Notes: a model not told the origin generated them from the letters alone. 64,000 nt of DNA from Crocosphaera chwakensis CCY0110 (GCF_000169335.1 NZ_AAXW01000010.1:78524-142523); one strand, 5' to 3'; counted from the stretch's first letter, positions 8,893 through 17,419 are shown. A program made the numbers and translations.

Positions 8893-9338
8893 TTATAAAT
8901 TAATCCTAAAATAAATCAATGATGGGTGGTTTTTAGCTGTTTTAGTGTACCGACAAGCAGAGGGGATGTCAGTCCCAAAAAGAGAGTGTCTTAATGCTTT
9001 TTACGGTTCTTTTCTCGAACAAGAAGTGGAAATAAGTAGAAATAAATGTCTATGTTGAAGGGATTCATCAGTTCTCATAATTTGTGATAAGGAAAACTGA
9101 TGTATAAAACTAACTTCTATTTCCTGAGTAGTATTCATAAATTTTTGGATTCACTGTCATAATTATGCTATTTAATCTAAGGTCATTTAATGAACTAATA
9201 AATAAGAAAGATTAAAAACTAGAGAATAACTATCAGTTTTTCATTATTTCAGTTTTTTGTACTGATATGGCATCATAGAAACGCTAGTATAGATAAAATA
9301 AATTCTCATTTCGTTAAATCTCTTGAAAAAATAATTTT
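8893..9338. other. Divergent spacer between the sensor kinase and the efflux operon
   Basis: This 446-base region lies between two divergent genes and should hold both promoters, and perhaps binding sites for the local OmpR-type regulator. It is AT-rich. I found no clear tandem operator repeat, tRNA, terminator or coding frame. Confidence 0.4.
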
Positions 9339-10808
9339 ATGGAACTTCCTGCCCCTAATAAATTAAATCGTCCTCTTCCGTGGATTTTAGCCATTATGAC
9401 AGGTGGACTACTGCTGGTTGGAGGATTAACCTATAAAATCGCTAAAACTCCCGTTTCCGAAAATGAACTGGAGAAAATGACCGTCATCGCTGAACGAGAA
9501 ACTCTGGCTGTGGATATCGAAGCCAGTGGAGTAGTAGAACCCATTGAAAGCGTCAATATTAGCCCCAAAAACCCAGGCCGGTTAATACAGTTACGAGTAG
9601 AACAGGGCATGAAAGTTAAAGAAGGGCAAATTTTAGCCTTGATGGAACACACAGAAGTTAAAGCGGAAGGGAAATACGCTGAAGCTAACTATAATCAAGC
9701 CTTAGCGGAATTAGATGCAGCTAAAGTTCGTATTCCTAGTGAAGTTCAACAAGCTCAAACCCGTTACGTTCAAGCACAGACTCAACTAGAACAAGCAAAA
9801 GCCAATCTAGAACAAGCAGGCCAGAGAATTCCCAAAGATATTGACCAAATTAAAGCGCAAATTGTATCAGCCCAGTCAACTGTTCAGTTAGCTGCTTCCC
9901 GTGTGAAACGTAATGAAGAACTACTCCAAGAAGGGGCTATCACCCAAGACCGATTTGATGAACTGCTTAATAATTATAATAATGCTCAAGCCAGTCTTAT
10001 CGAACTTCAGACCAGGTTAGAACAGGCAAATCAGACAACTAAGCCAGAAATTGAGCAGTTGAAGCAAGAAGTTGTACAAGCGCAAGCAACTGTTGCTGAA
10101 GCACAAATTCAACTCGAAGAACGGAAAACAACCGCAAAAACCGAAATAGCTCGCTTAGAAGCTGCTGCTGAAGCTTCCAAAGCTCAACTTGAGCAAGTGG
10201 TCATTCAATTCCAAGATACCGCTATTCGCGCCCCATTTGAGGGGATTGTCACCCAAAAATATGCTAATCCGGGGGCTTTTGTTACTCCGACTACCTCTGC
10301 ATCTAGTACCGCTTCGGCTACTTCTAGTTCAATTTTGGCTTTAGCAAGAGGCTTAAAAGTAGTAGCTAAAGTGCCAGAAGTGGATATTGCCATGATTAAA
10401 CAGGGACAACCAGTGATGATTACCGCCGATGCTTTCCCCAACGAAGTTTTTAAAGGACAAGTGGTTTTAATCGCACCAGAAGCCGTTGTCGAGGACAATG
10501 TGACCTCTTTTGAAGTGACCATCGGCTTAGTAACGGGACGGGATCAATTATTATCACGGATGAACGTGGATGTGAACTTTTTAGGAGAAGAAGTTAAAGA
10601 TGCTTTAGTGGTTCCCACTGTTGCCATTGTTACCAAAAATGGCGAAACCGGGGTGATGGTGGCCGATGAAAACGAGAAACCAAAATTTAAACCCGTTACC
10701 ATCGGTCAAGTATTAGATGAAAAAACCCAAATTCTTTCCGGTTTAACCACTGGAGAAAGGGTATTTATTGACTTACCTGAAGAAGAAAAAAAGAAATCAC
10801 TATTTTAA
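9339..10808 (+). CDS. HlyD/DevB-type periplasmic adaptor protein
   Basis: A 489-residue membrane-fusion protein. One transmembrane helix is at about residues 14-33 (ILAIMTGGLLLVGGLTY). A lipoyl/barrel half-motif follows (VEPIESVNISPKNPGRL, LRVEQGMKVKEGQILA), then a long coiled-coil hairpin with repeated Gln/Ala-rich segments (VQQAQTRYVQAQTQLEQAKA) from about 100 to 280, then the second lipoyl half (IRAPFEGIVTQKY) and a beta-barrel domain. It should link an inner-membrane transporter with an outer-membrane channel. The permease gene follows after 12 bases, so the two form an operon. In cyanobacteria this pairing resembles DevB-DevC, but no DevA-type ATPase gene is next to them. Confidence 0.9.
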   Translation: MELPAPNKLNRPLPWILAIMTGGLLLVGGLTYKIAKTPVSENELEKMTVIAERETLAVDIEASGVVEPIESVNISPKNPGRLIQLRVEQGMKVKEGQILALMEHTEVKAEGKYAEANYNQALAELDAAKVRIPSEVQQAQTRYVQAQTQLEQAKANLEQAGQRIPKDIDQIKAQIVSAQSTVQLAASRVKRNEELLQEGAITQDRFDELLNNYNNAQASLIELQTRLEQANQTTKPEIEQLKQEVVQAQATVAEAQIQLEERKTTAKTEIARLEAAAEASKAQLEQVVIQFQDTAIRAPFEGIVTQKYANPGAFVTPTTSASSTASATSSSILALARGLKVVAKVPEVDIAMIKQGQPVMITADAFPNEVFKGQVVLIAPEAVVEDNVTSFEVTIGLVTGRDQLLSRMNVDVNFLGEEVKDALVVPTVAIVTKNGETGVMVADENEKPKFKPVTIGQVLDEKTQILSGLTTGERVFIDLPEEEKKKSLF

Positions 10809-10820
10809 TTAATAACTCCT

Positions 10821-12041
10821 ATGAATTTTTTAGACAGTGTTAAAATGGCAACCTCCATGTTAGCTGCTAATAAATTACGCACTAGCTTGACTATGTTGGG
10901 GATGATTATTGGTAATGCGTCGGTTGTTGCTACGATTGGTATTGGTCAAGGGGCCGAAAACTTAGCCACTGAACAGTTAAATGAATTAGGTCCGACAGTC
11001 CTCTTTGTAGTTCCTGGAACCCGTAAAGCTCGACGTGCTACTCTAGATATACCGAAAACCTTAGTCTGGGAAGATGCAAAGGCGATCGCAGAACAAGTTC
11101 CCAGTGTTGCTGGGGTTGCGCCGGAAAGAAATCAACGACAACTAATTAATTATAAAAGCGAAAATACGAGTGCTTTATTAATTGGAACTACGCCAGATTA
11201 TCCAAAAATTAGAAGTTTTCCAGTGGAAAAAGGTCGGTTTATTAATCAAATCGATATGCAAAGAAATAAAAGAGTTGCTGTTATTGGACAGGATATTGTT
11301 GACCGCTTTTTTAAACTTAGCAATCCCATTGGTGAATCCATTAGAATTAAAAACATTTCTTTTGAAATTGTTGGGGTAATGGCTGCAAAAGGCTCTCTAG
11401 TTGGCACTAATTTAGACGAAACCGTCCTAATTCCTTTGACGACTATGTCCAATCAAATTGTAGGTAAAACATCTCCCTATGGCTTGCAATTGAGTTGGAT
11501 TAATGTAGAAGCTAAAAATGTTGATAGTGTGTCAGCTGCTCAATTTCAAATTGAAAACTTATTACGATTAAGACATCAAATAACCAATGAGGACGACTTT
11601 GGGGTAGAAAGTTCAAAACAGATGTTAGATATTGTGGGAAGTATTGCTACTGGATTAACAGTTATGTTGACATTTTTAGCAGGAATTTCTTTAATTGTTG
11701 GGGGCATTGGAGTGATGAATATTATGTTAGTTTCGGTGAGTGAAAGAACCTCAGAAATTGGACTAAGAAAAGCATTGGGAGCCAGTCGAAGTGATATTTT
11801 AGGACAGTTTTTAATTGAAGCGGTTATCATTTCTGTTTCTGGCGGAATCATTGGTATTTTAACAGGAGTAGGTTTAGTAACAATAGTGGGAGTTGTTTCT
11901 CCTTTATCCACTACCATTTCTTCTATTTCTATCATTGTTTCCTTGGCAGTTTCTAGTGGTATTGGTCTAGGGTTTGGGGTGATTCCTGCTCAAAAAGCAG
12001 CGAAACTTGATCCAATTGTTGCTTTAAGAAGTTCTGTTTAA
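10821..12041 (+). CDS. MacB/DevC-type ABC transporter permease (FtsX fold)
   Basis: A 406-residue permease with the MacB periplasmic-core layout. TM1 is near residues 22-44 (TSLTMLGMIIGNASVVATIG), followed by a large periplasmic domain (about 45-265) and three C-terminal TM segments (about 272-300, 325-350, 362-390). The conserved SERTSEIGLRKALGASRSDI coupling loop is present. It should work with the upstream adaptor and a separate ATPase. No ATPase gene lies beside it, so the partner must be encoded elsewhere. The substrate is unknown; relatives export glycolipids, peptides or drugs. Confidence 0.9.
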   Translation: MNFLDSVKMATSMLAANKLRTSLTMLGMIIGNASVVATIGIGQGAENLATEQLNELGPTVLFVVPGTRKARRATLDIPKTLVWEDAKAIAEQVPSVAGVAPERNQRQLINYKSENTSALLIGTTPDYPKIRSFPVEKGRFINQIDMQRNKRVAVIGQDIVDRFFKLSNPIGESIRIKNISFEIVGVMAAKGSLVGTNLDETVLIPLTTMSNQIVGKTSPYGLQLSWINVEAKNVDSVSAAQFQIENLLRLRHQITNEDDFGVESSKQMLDIVGSIATGLTVMLTFLAGISLIVGGIGVMNIMLVSVSERTSEIGLRKALGASRSDILGQFLIEAVIISVSGGIIGILTGVGLVTIVGVVSPLSTTISSISIIVSLAVSSGIGLGFGVIPAQKAAKLDPIVALRSSV

Positions 12042-12112
12042 GGAATTAATCAGTTATAAGTTAGTAGAGGTCAAGAAGATGGATTTTAAAAGATTACGAA
12101 TAATTAAAAATA

Positions 12113-12745
12113 ATGCCTTCAAATTCTCTAAAACGTATAAAACTTATGTTGATTACAGATAATTTACCTTTAAATCGTAATAAATTCATCCAAGAAGACC
12201 AGATACTAAACATTACAGGTGCAAACTGGTCAGATTACGAAAAATTTGACTCTCAAGACTATTCAGGTTATCGTGTTTCCTATTTTAATGGAGAAATAAC
12301 GATTGTGTCCCCAGGACGAAATCATGAAAGAATTTCTGAAATTATTAACCGATTGATTATTGCTTATTGTGAAAAATATGATCTTCAAGATTTCCCTTTT
12401 GGACAAACAAGATTAAATGTATCGGGACAAACAGGAAGAGAACCAGATATTGCTTATGCTTTTGATTGTGATAAAAATTTACCAGATTTAGTAGTTGAAG
12501 TTATCTTTAGTAGTGGTGATATTGAAGTCTTAAAATCCAGTTATCAAAAGATTGGTATTCGAGAATTATGGGTTTGGAAAAATAATAAGATTACTTTCTA
12601 CTATTTAGAGCAAAATAGTTATATTGTTATTGAATATAGTAAGATACTTCCTCATATTAAGTCAGAATCCTTTATAGAATATGTTAACCGAGGAATAACT
12701 GAAAGTCCCTTGCTTATCAAAAAGGATTTTTTGAAAATTATTTAA
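12113..12745 (+). CDS. Uma2-family (DUF820) putative PD-(D/E)XK nuclease
   Basis: A 210-residue Uma2-family protein. Visible family features are YRVSYFNGEITIVSPGRNHERI near the first third, GREPDIAYAFD (the ExD element) and LVVEVIFSSGD with the K of LKSSYQKIGIRELWVW. These fit the PD-(D/E)XK restriction-like fold. The family is greatly expanded in cyanobacteria and its role is poorly known. The start is unsure: ATG 12113 or ATG 12146, neither with a good ribosome site. A short frame from ATG 12079 with a better purine-rich leader overlaps in another frame. It begins a stretch of toxin-antitoxin-like genes. Confidence 0.82.
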   Translation: MPSNSLKRIKLMLITDNLPLNRNKFIQEDQILNITGANWSDYEKFDSQDYSGYRVSYFNGEITIVSPGRNHERISEIINRLIIAYCEKYDLQDFPFGQTRLNVSGQTGREPDIAYAFDCDKNLPDLVVEVIFSSGDIEVLKSSYQKIGIRELWVWKNNKITFYYLEQNSYIVIEYSKILPHIKSESFIEYVNRGITESPLLIKKDFLKII

Positions 12746-12769
12746 TAACAGCTAGTCCCCAAAATTCTC

Positions 12770-13174
12770 TTATTCTGTCAAAATATTAAATCCTGCTTGG
12801 GAAAAATGCTTATCAAAGGTTAGAACTTTGTTAATATTTAATTTCCACATTATGATAAATGATAAACAATCAACTAAACCCCAAGTTTTGTCTTCGTATT
12901 GTTTATAGAGATTAAATGCTTCTTCAAATAACTGGGTGGTTAAATTAATAATATTGACATTATCAGAAGTATAAAAGTCTTCAATAATTTTAATCGCTTT
13001 AGGTTTAGAATGACGGACAACTGGATTACCTAATTCTAATAAAACTGCATTAGTTGTAATAAAGGAATATTGTTCATATTTTATAGATAAATTAATTGCT
13101 TGCTGATGATACTGATCTTGTTCATAAATTAACCCGATTACAAATCCAGTATCAATAAAAATCAGTTTTCTCAT
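12770..13174 (-). CDS. PIN-domain ribonuclease, VapC-like toxin
   Basis: A 134-residue PIN domain with the expected acidic residues: D8 (IFIDTGF), E47 (LLELGNP), D102 (LVDCLSF) and D121 (TFDKHF). These would hold the metal ions for RNA cleavage. All four are present, so the enzyme is probably functional. The gene lies 20 bases downstream of the 110-residue HigA-like protein at 13195-13527 on the same strand. That order, a small regulator then PIN toxin, is the usual toxin-antitoxin layout, so the upstream protein is the best antitoxin candidate, though it is not a standard VapB. Confidence 0.88.
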   Translation of the reverse strand: MRKLIFIDTGFVIGLIYEQDQYHQQAINLSIKYEQYSFITTNAVLLELGNPVVRHSKPKAIKIIEDFYTSDNVNIINLTTQLFEEAFNLYKQYEDKTWGLVDCLSFIIMWKLNINKVLTFDKHFSQAGFNILTE

Positions 13175-13194
13175 GTTTATAAATGTAATAAAAA

Positions 13195-13527
13195 CTATGA
13201 ATTATGGTCAAATTCTGATGGTTTATCGATTGTATTTTTTCTTAATGCTGCTATGATGTTTTTCTTATTATGCTTTAACTCATGTTCTTTTGATGAGAGT
13301 TTTAACAACTCAAATTCATTAATATCAGGAACTATATCTAAGTCTTTTTCATAGTCATAGATGAGCATTCCTAACACATCTAAATAGTCATATTCCTTTT
13401 CTGTCAATTTAGGTTTATCTAATAATTGATTAATTATTTTTTGAGTTGCTTCTAAATCTTCCTCTGATTTTATTGGACGAGGAGGAAACTGTTTTAAAAG
13501 TTCAATATATTCTTTTTGATTATACAT
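13195..13527 (-). CDS. Probable antitoxin, HigA-like N-half with a different C-terminus
   Basis: A 110-residue protein. The first ~75 residues (YIELLKQFPPRPIKSEEDLE, LDVLGMLIYDYEKDLDIVPD) closely match the HigA-like protein at 16474-16878. Where that relative has a helix-turn-helix, this one has a short tail KKNIIAALRKNTIDKPSEF, ending DHNS. The same tail type ends the protein at 14280-14465. It precedes the PIN toxin gene by 20 bases and so probably neutralises it. Loss of the HTH means it may not bind operator DNA. Function is inferred from context. Confidence 0.7.
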   Translation of the reverse strand: MYNQKEYIELLKQFPPRPIKSEEDLEATQKIINQLLDKPKLTEKEYDYLDVLGMLIYDYEKDLDIVPDINEFELLKLSSKEHELKHNKKNIIAALRKNTIDKPSEFDHNS

Positions 13528-13665
13528 ATTTTTAGCTCAACTATACCTATGTTTATTATATCCTAAAAGGTAGTGTAAGAATCTTGCTGACTATAACACT
13601 ACACATTAAAATTAGTATGTTATAATTAGTAGAAACAAAACCATTGAAGAATAGGAGTTAATTAG

Positions 13666-13893
13666 ATGCCATCAGATCAAGTGATAGATATTGAGAAAAA
13701 GCTGCGTAATTATTCAGTTGAAGATAAACAATGGTTAGTTAAAAAAGTAACTGAGCAATTACAATTAAGTGATTCACAAACAGCTACAGAATTAATGAAA
13801 AGTTGGGATGATGCTTATAGTGATGGTTTAGATGAATCAGAAATTACAATGTTAGAAGCAGTGCGATGTCATCAGGGTAAATTATCTGAATAA
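13666..13893 (+). CDS. Antitoxin partner of MazF (MazE-position protein)
   Basis: A 75-residue acidic protein (many Asp/Glu; motif LMKSWDDAYSDGLDESE) 2 bases upstream of a MazF-type toxin gene. Size, position and acidic C-half fit an antitoxin. The sequence is not a clear AbrB-fold MazE; it may be a different antitoxin class that pairs with MazF in cyanobacteria. AGGAG lies 8-9 bases before the ATG. The pair is divergent from the PIN pair. Confidence 0.75.
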   Translation: MPSDQVIDIEKKLRNYSVEDKQWLVKKVTEQLQLSDSQTATELMKSWDDAYSDGLDESEITMLEAVRCHQGKLSE

Positions 13894-13895
13894 TT

Positions 13896-14252
13896 ATGAC
13901 AATTTTTCAAGGAGAAATCTATTGGATTGATTTAGGACAACCTATCGGATCTGAACCTGCTTATCTTCGTCCCTGTGTAGTTGTTCAAAATAATATTCTT
14001 AATCAGTCAAAAATTGGAACTGTTATTGTTTGTGCTTTAACCACAAACTTAAGACGAGCAAGAGCTATTGGTAATGTATTATTAAATGAAGAAGAAGCAA
14101 ATTTACCAGAAAAAAGTGTTGTCAATATTTCTCAGATTTTTACAGTAGATAAACGTTTGCTTAGTGATCCGGTTGGGAGACTTTCAGAAGAAAGAATTAA
14201 CGAGATTATTTCTGGTATTAAATTAGCTCTTGAACCTCAATCATTAGAGTGA
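13896..14252 (+). CDS. MazF/PemK-family endoribonuclease toxin
   Basis: A 118-residue MazF-fold toxin. It shows the opening GEIYWIDLG, the catalytic-loop segment PAYLRPCVVVQNN with Arg25, the VIVCALTTN strand with Thr49/50, and the SVVNISQIFTVDKRLL element. These are the standard PemK/MazF motifs for sequence-specific mRNA cleavage. It follows the antitoxin-like gene by 2 bases and is surely co-transcribed. All motif residues expected for activity are present. Confidence 0.92.
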   Translation: MTIFQGEIYWIDLGQPIGSEPAYLRPCVVVQNNILNQSKIGTVIVCALTTNLRRARAIGNVLLNEEEANLPEKSVVNISQIFTVDKRLLSDPVGRLSEERINEIISGIKLALEPQSLE

Positions 14253-14279
14253 TGAAGAATAATATAGAATAATTTTAAT

Positions 14280-14465
14280 TTATGAATTATGATAAAATTC
14301 TGATGGTGAATTCATTATATGTTCTCTTAATGCTGCCATAATGTTTTTAGGTTTATATAATAAGTAATTAACCCTTGCTTGAGTCTCTTCTAAATCTTTC
14401 TCAGATTTTATTGGACGAGGAGGAAACTGTTTTAAAAGTTCAACATATTCTTTTTGACTATACAT
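14280..14465 (-). CDS. Shortened HigA-like antitoxin relic
   Basis: A 61-residue frame that matches the 110-residue protein at 13195-13527 at both ends but lacks its middle: the first ~39 residues (YVELLKQFPPRPIKSEKDLE) join directly to KNIMAALREH and end SEFYHNS. The difference is 49 residues, an in-frame internal deletion of 147 bp. No toxin gene follows it on the same strand. It is probably a decaying duplicate, or an orphan antitoxin fragment. Confidence 0.6.
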   Translation of the reverse strand: MYSQKEYVELLKQFPPRPIKSEKDLEETQARVNYLLYKPKNIMAALREHIMNSPSEFYHNS

Positions 14466-14699
14466 ATTTTTAGCTAAACTACTCTCGTTTTTATATCTCT
14501 CTATTATACATTATCGTAGGGGTTTAATAATATTAAATCCATTTAGTCTAGTCAATGTTTTAGAAACAACTCCTTTGATTCCAAGTTAATTGGACACGAA
14601 AACCTGGACTAACACAAGTTCTCAGGTTTGTTTTACCATTAGATTGAATGGCATATACTTTAATATAATCTGATCTATGAACAAAGAAAGTATGTTTTT
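14466..14699. other. Spacer with a possible coding relic on the minus strand
   Basis: Between 14560 and 14697 the minus strand stays open for about 46 codons with protein-like composition (SNGKTNLRTCVSPGFRVQLT) but without a start codon or ribosome site. It begins right after the stop of the DUF6745-like gene, in another frame. It may be the end of a lost gene. No RNA gene or repeat was seen. Confidence 0.35.
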
Positions 14700-16118
14700 T
14701 TAGTATTTTTTTCTCCAGATATCTTGCCATACATTAATATAATTTGGATTAAACTTTCTAAAAATTTCTGCTACTTTATTTTTATCTTGACTCAAATAAT
14801 ATTTATCCGTTTTTTCATTAAATTTTGTATGATAAGCACCGTTTGCATAGCATTCAGCAATACTTAGCATTAAATTAATTAGACTAGCTGAACAAATTTT
14901 AGGTTCACATTTTTCGTCAATATACCAAATTGGAAAATTATCTTTTTGTTGTTCATAAAATAAAATATAATACATTTCTTGATTATTTCCACAAAAAAGA
15001 GGTAAAGCATAATTTTCAAGTTCGAGATTGTTATTTTTCCCAATAATTTTAAAATGATTATCATGATTTTCCCGAAAACAACAAAATAATAAATCAGGAG
15101 ATAGTTGAATATTCTCAGAATCATAATAAGATAGTTCTTTAACTTCTTTGGGAATTTTAAAAGGAAGATAATTAGTTAATATTTTTGAGTTTTTATCATC
15201 TTTTATTGAATCGGATGAAAAAAATGCTTCAGAATAGTTAATCTTAAGCCAACAATAGATGTCATAAAGTACATCTGAAAGTAATGATATGGAATTTAAC
15301 CAAAAATATAAATTATTTTTGTCTGTTTCTTGACTAAATTTTTCGTAGTCAAGCCCTCTAAGTAATGCTATTTTTAAATCACAATTTTTTTCTTGAAAAA
15401 ACCATTTAGTTTCCCATTCAGTATAAAGATATTTTCCATACTTCTCTGGGATCTCGATTCCACGACAAGCATAAATTTGATATCCATCAATAAATTTAAC
15501 GGCTGCTTGTCCTTCTCTATGAAGACGAATCATTTTATCAAGATATAATTCAATGGGTTTTTCAATAACAAAACAAACATCTGTGAAAGATAGCATATAA
15601 GGACATTCTTCACATAAATATTTTACAGTATTCCAAATTTCTTGGTTACACTTAACATTTAGTTCTGTAATATAAAAATCATATTCACAACAATTACTAG
15701 CCATTAATTCACAATTAATTGATTTCCAAAAACAAAAATAATCATAAAGTATTTCATAAAAGTTGGAAGCTGCAATTGACAATATGTCTTCTTCATACAA
15801 GAAGATATCTCTAATTTCAGGAGACAAAACGTTACTAGAACGAAACCTACTAATTGATTCTTTATCAAGAAGTGAAAGCAATTCACATTTTAAACTGTGG
15901 TAATTACTGTAATCGTTAATTGATGGTTGGCGTTGATCAATATAATTTTTAGCTTGAAGTGGACTGTCACAAAAAACAATTTCAGGTTCTCCTAAATTCA
16001 AAATTTGATAGGATTTTTTAACTAATTATTTAACCTTTGAGCGATTAATAGGGTCAGTAGAAAAAAGAAATCTTCGCCACTTCTCTATATATTGGTAAAC
16101 TAAAACTTGTGTATTCAT
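14700..16118 (-). pseudogene. DUF6745-like protein with an in-frame stop at codon 31
   Basis: The longest open frame (14700-16001) starts at a TTG and gives 433 residues. However, the same frame continues upstream through one TAA (16026-16028) to an ATG at 16118. The extra 30 codons include KWRRFLFSTDPINRSKVK, and the part after the stop reads LVKKSYQILNLGEPEIVFCD. This fits my memory of DUF6745 proteins, which start with W..x.LSTEPADR and continue to EP.xVWVDSP. The core motif RLHREGQAAVKFIDGYQIY, followed by CRGIEIPEKY, is also typical of that family. The C-terminus (about 320-433) may be a separate SUKH-like part. Function unknown. Either a nonsense mutation or a late restart at TTG; I favour a pseudogene. 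Confidence 0.72.
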
Positions 16119-16212
16119 AAACTTTTGGTCTATTTAGCTATCTTATAGAGCTATTATAATTGAAAAAACAGTCTATAATAAATTAATAACTTAACCTAGA
16201 TTAAATGTAAAT

Positions 16213-16473
16213 ATGATTAACATCACCCTTAAACAAGAACAAGAAACATTTATTCAAGAAAAACTCAACAGTGGAGAATATAACAACATTGATGAAATTA
16301 TTACCGAAGCATTATTATTACTAGAACAAAAAGATAAACACTATCAACAATGGGTTAAAGAAACTCAAGATAAATTGAATATTGGAATCGAACAATTAAA
16401 TGCAGGACAAGGAATAAATAGCGAAATAGTAATTAATCGCTTAAAAAATAAGTATCATACATTAATTAAATAA
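16213..16473 (+). CDS. ParD-like antitoxin, orphan
   Basis: An 86-residue protein. The N-half (INITLKQEQETFIQEKLNSG, YNNIDEIITEALLLLEQ) fits the ribbon-helix-helix of ParD/CopG antitoxins, and the acidic, helical C-half (LNIGIEQLNAGQGI) fits the toxin-binding tail. No ParE-type toxin follows; the next gene is convergent and abuts it directly (16474). It may be an orphan that binds DNA alone or neutralises a toxin elsewhere. Confidence 0.78.
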   Translation: MINITLKQEQETFIQEKLNSGEYNNIDEIITEALLLLEQKDKHYQQWVKETQDKLNIGIEQLNAGQGINSEIVINRLKNKYHTLIK

Positions 16474-16878
16474 TTAAACCGATGAATGAGGAAAAAAGGC
16501 AGCAGGAGACAGATTAAAAAATTCAGCTAACTCTTGAATATGTCTTGTTGTTAATTTTCTTTTTTCATTGAGTACATCAGAAATAATAGATTCTGTTTTG
16601 AAAATAGAAACTAAATCTTTCTGTTTTAAGTTTCTTTCCTCTAACAAAACCTTTAATAACTCAACTCCATAAATATCAGGAACTATATCTAGGTCTTTTT
16701 CATACTCATAAATAAGCATTCCCAATACATCTAAATAGTCTGACTCTTCTTCTGTTAATTGGGGTTTATCTAATAACTGATTAACGATTTCTTGGGTTGC
16801 TTCTAAATCTTCATCCGATTTGATTGGACGAGGAGGAAACTGTTTTAAAAGTTCAATATATCTATCTTGAGTGTACAT
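16474..16878 (-). CDS. HigA-like antitoxin with XRE-type HTH, orphan
   Basis: A 134-residue protein with an N-terminal helical domain (residues 1-75, shared with the two proteins at 13195 and 14280) and a C-terminal helix-turn-helix (about 75-125: LLKVLLEERNLKQKDLVSIF, SIISDVLNEKRKLTTRHIQ). This is the full-length form of the family. A HigB toxin would normally lie just upstream, but only 147 bases separate it from the next gene and no frame fits, so it has no visible partner. It may regulate its own gene or serve as an antitoxin to a toxin elsewhere. Confidence 0.8.
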   Translation of the reverse strand: MYTQDRYIELLKQFPPRPIKSDEDLEATQEIVNQLLDKPQLTEEESDYLDVLGMLIYEYEKDLDIVPDIYGVELLKVLLEERNLKQKDLVSIFKTESIISDVLNEKRKLTTRHIQELAEFFNLSPAAFFPHSSV

Positions 16879-17025
16879 ATTTTTAGCTACATTACTCTCA
16901 TTGTGATACTTATCTATTATACATCATCCATCGTAGAGGTTTAATAGTATTAAACCCTAATCTATGTCATCGCTAACACATTTGATATACAATGATATTA
17001 ATATTTACTAAGGAGTTTAATATCT

Positions 17026-17406
17026 ATGACCTTTGAAGAAATACAACAAACCATTGAGGGTATGTTAGCAGTTCAAAGACAACTACAAGAAAGTCAAATG
17101 GAACTGAAAGAAAGTCAAATGAAACTACATGAAAGACAAATGGAATTGCAAGAAAGTCAATTTGAATTACGAGAAAGACAACTTCTGTTCCAAGAGACAC
17201 AGGAACAAGACAGAGAGACATTACGAGCAACATTACAAGTTATAACTGAAGAAATGAACCGTTTTATTGAAAGGTCTAACCGTAATGAGAGACGCATTGA
17301 ACAGTTAATTGGTTACAGTATTACTAATGAATCAGAACATCTTGATATTGAACAAAGGTTTAGAAAACTTGAAGCTAAATTACATGAATTACAAAGCCAA
17401 AAGTAG
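17026..17406 (+). CDS. Coiled-coil protein with 7-residue repeats
   Basis: A 126-residue, fully polar, helical protein. Residues about 20-55 are five or so 7-residue units of the form L-x-E-S/R-Q-M/F-E (for example LQESQMELKESQMKL), encoded by a 21-bp imperfect DNA repeat. The rest continues as heptads to the C-terminus. It has no signal peptide or membrane segment. AGGAG precedes the ATG by 10 bases. Such proteins are common next to hypothetical genes in cyanobacteria; no function is known. It is followed by the molybdoenzyme gene after 13 bases, so the two could be co-transcribed. Confidence 0.75.
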   Translation: MTFEEIQQTIEGMLAVQRQLQESQMELKESQMKLHERQMELQESQFELRERQLLFQETQEQDRETLRATLQVITEEMNRFIERSNRNERRIEQLIGYSITNESEHLDIEQRFRKLEAKLHELQSQK

Positions 17407-17419
17407 TTAATATTATAGT

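Noticed and set aside
12079..12160. 27-codon frame starting at ATG 12079 before the Uma2 gene
   Set aside because: It overlaps the Uma2 frame and gives only a basic random peptide; the Uma2 protein is clearly the real gene.
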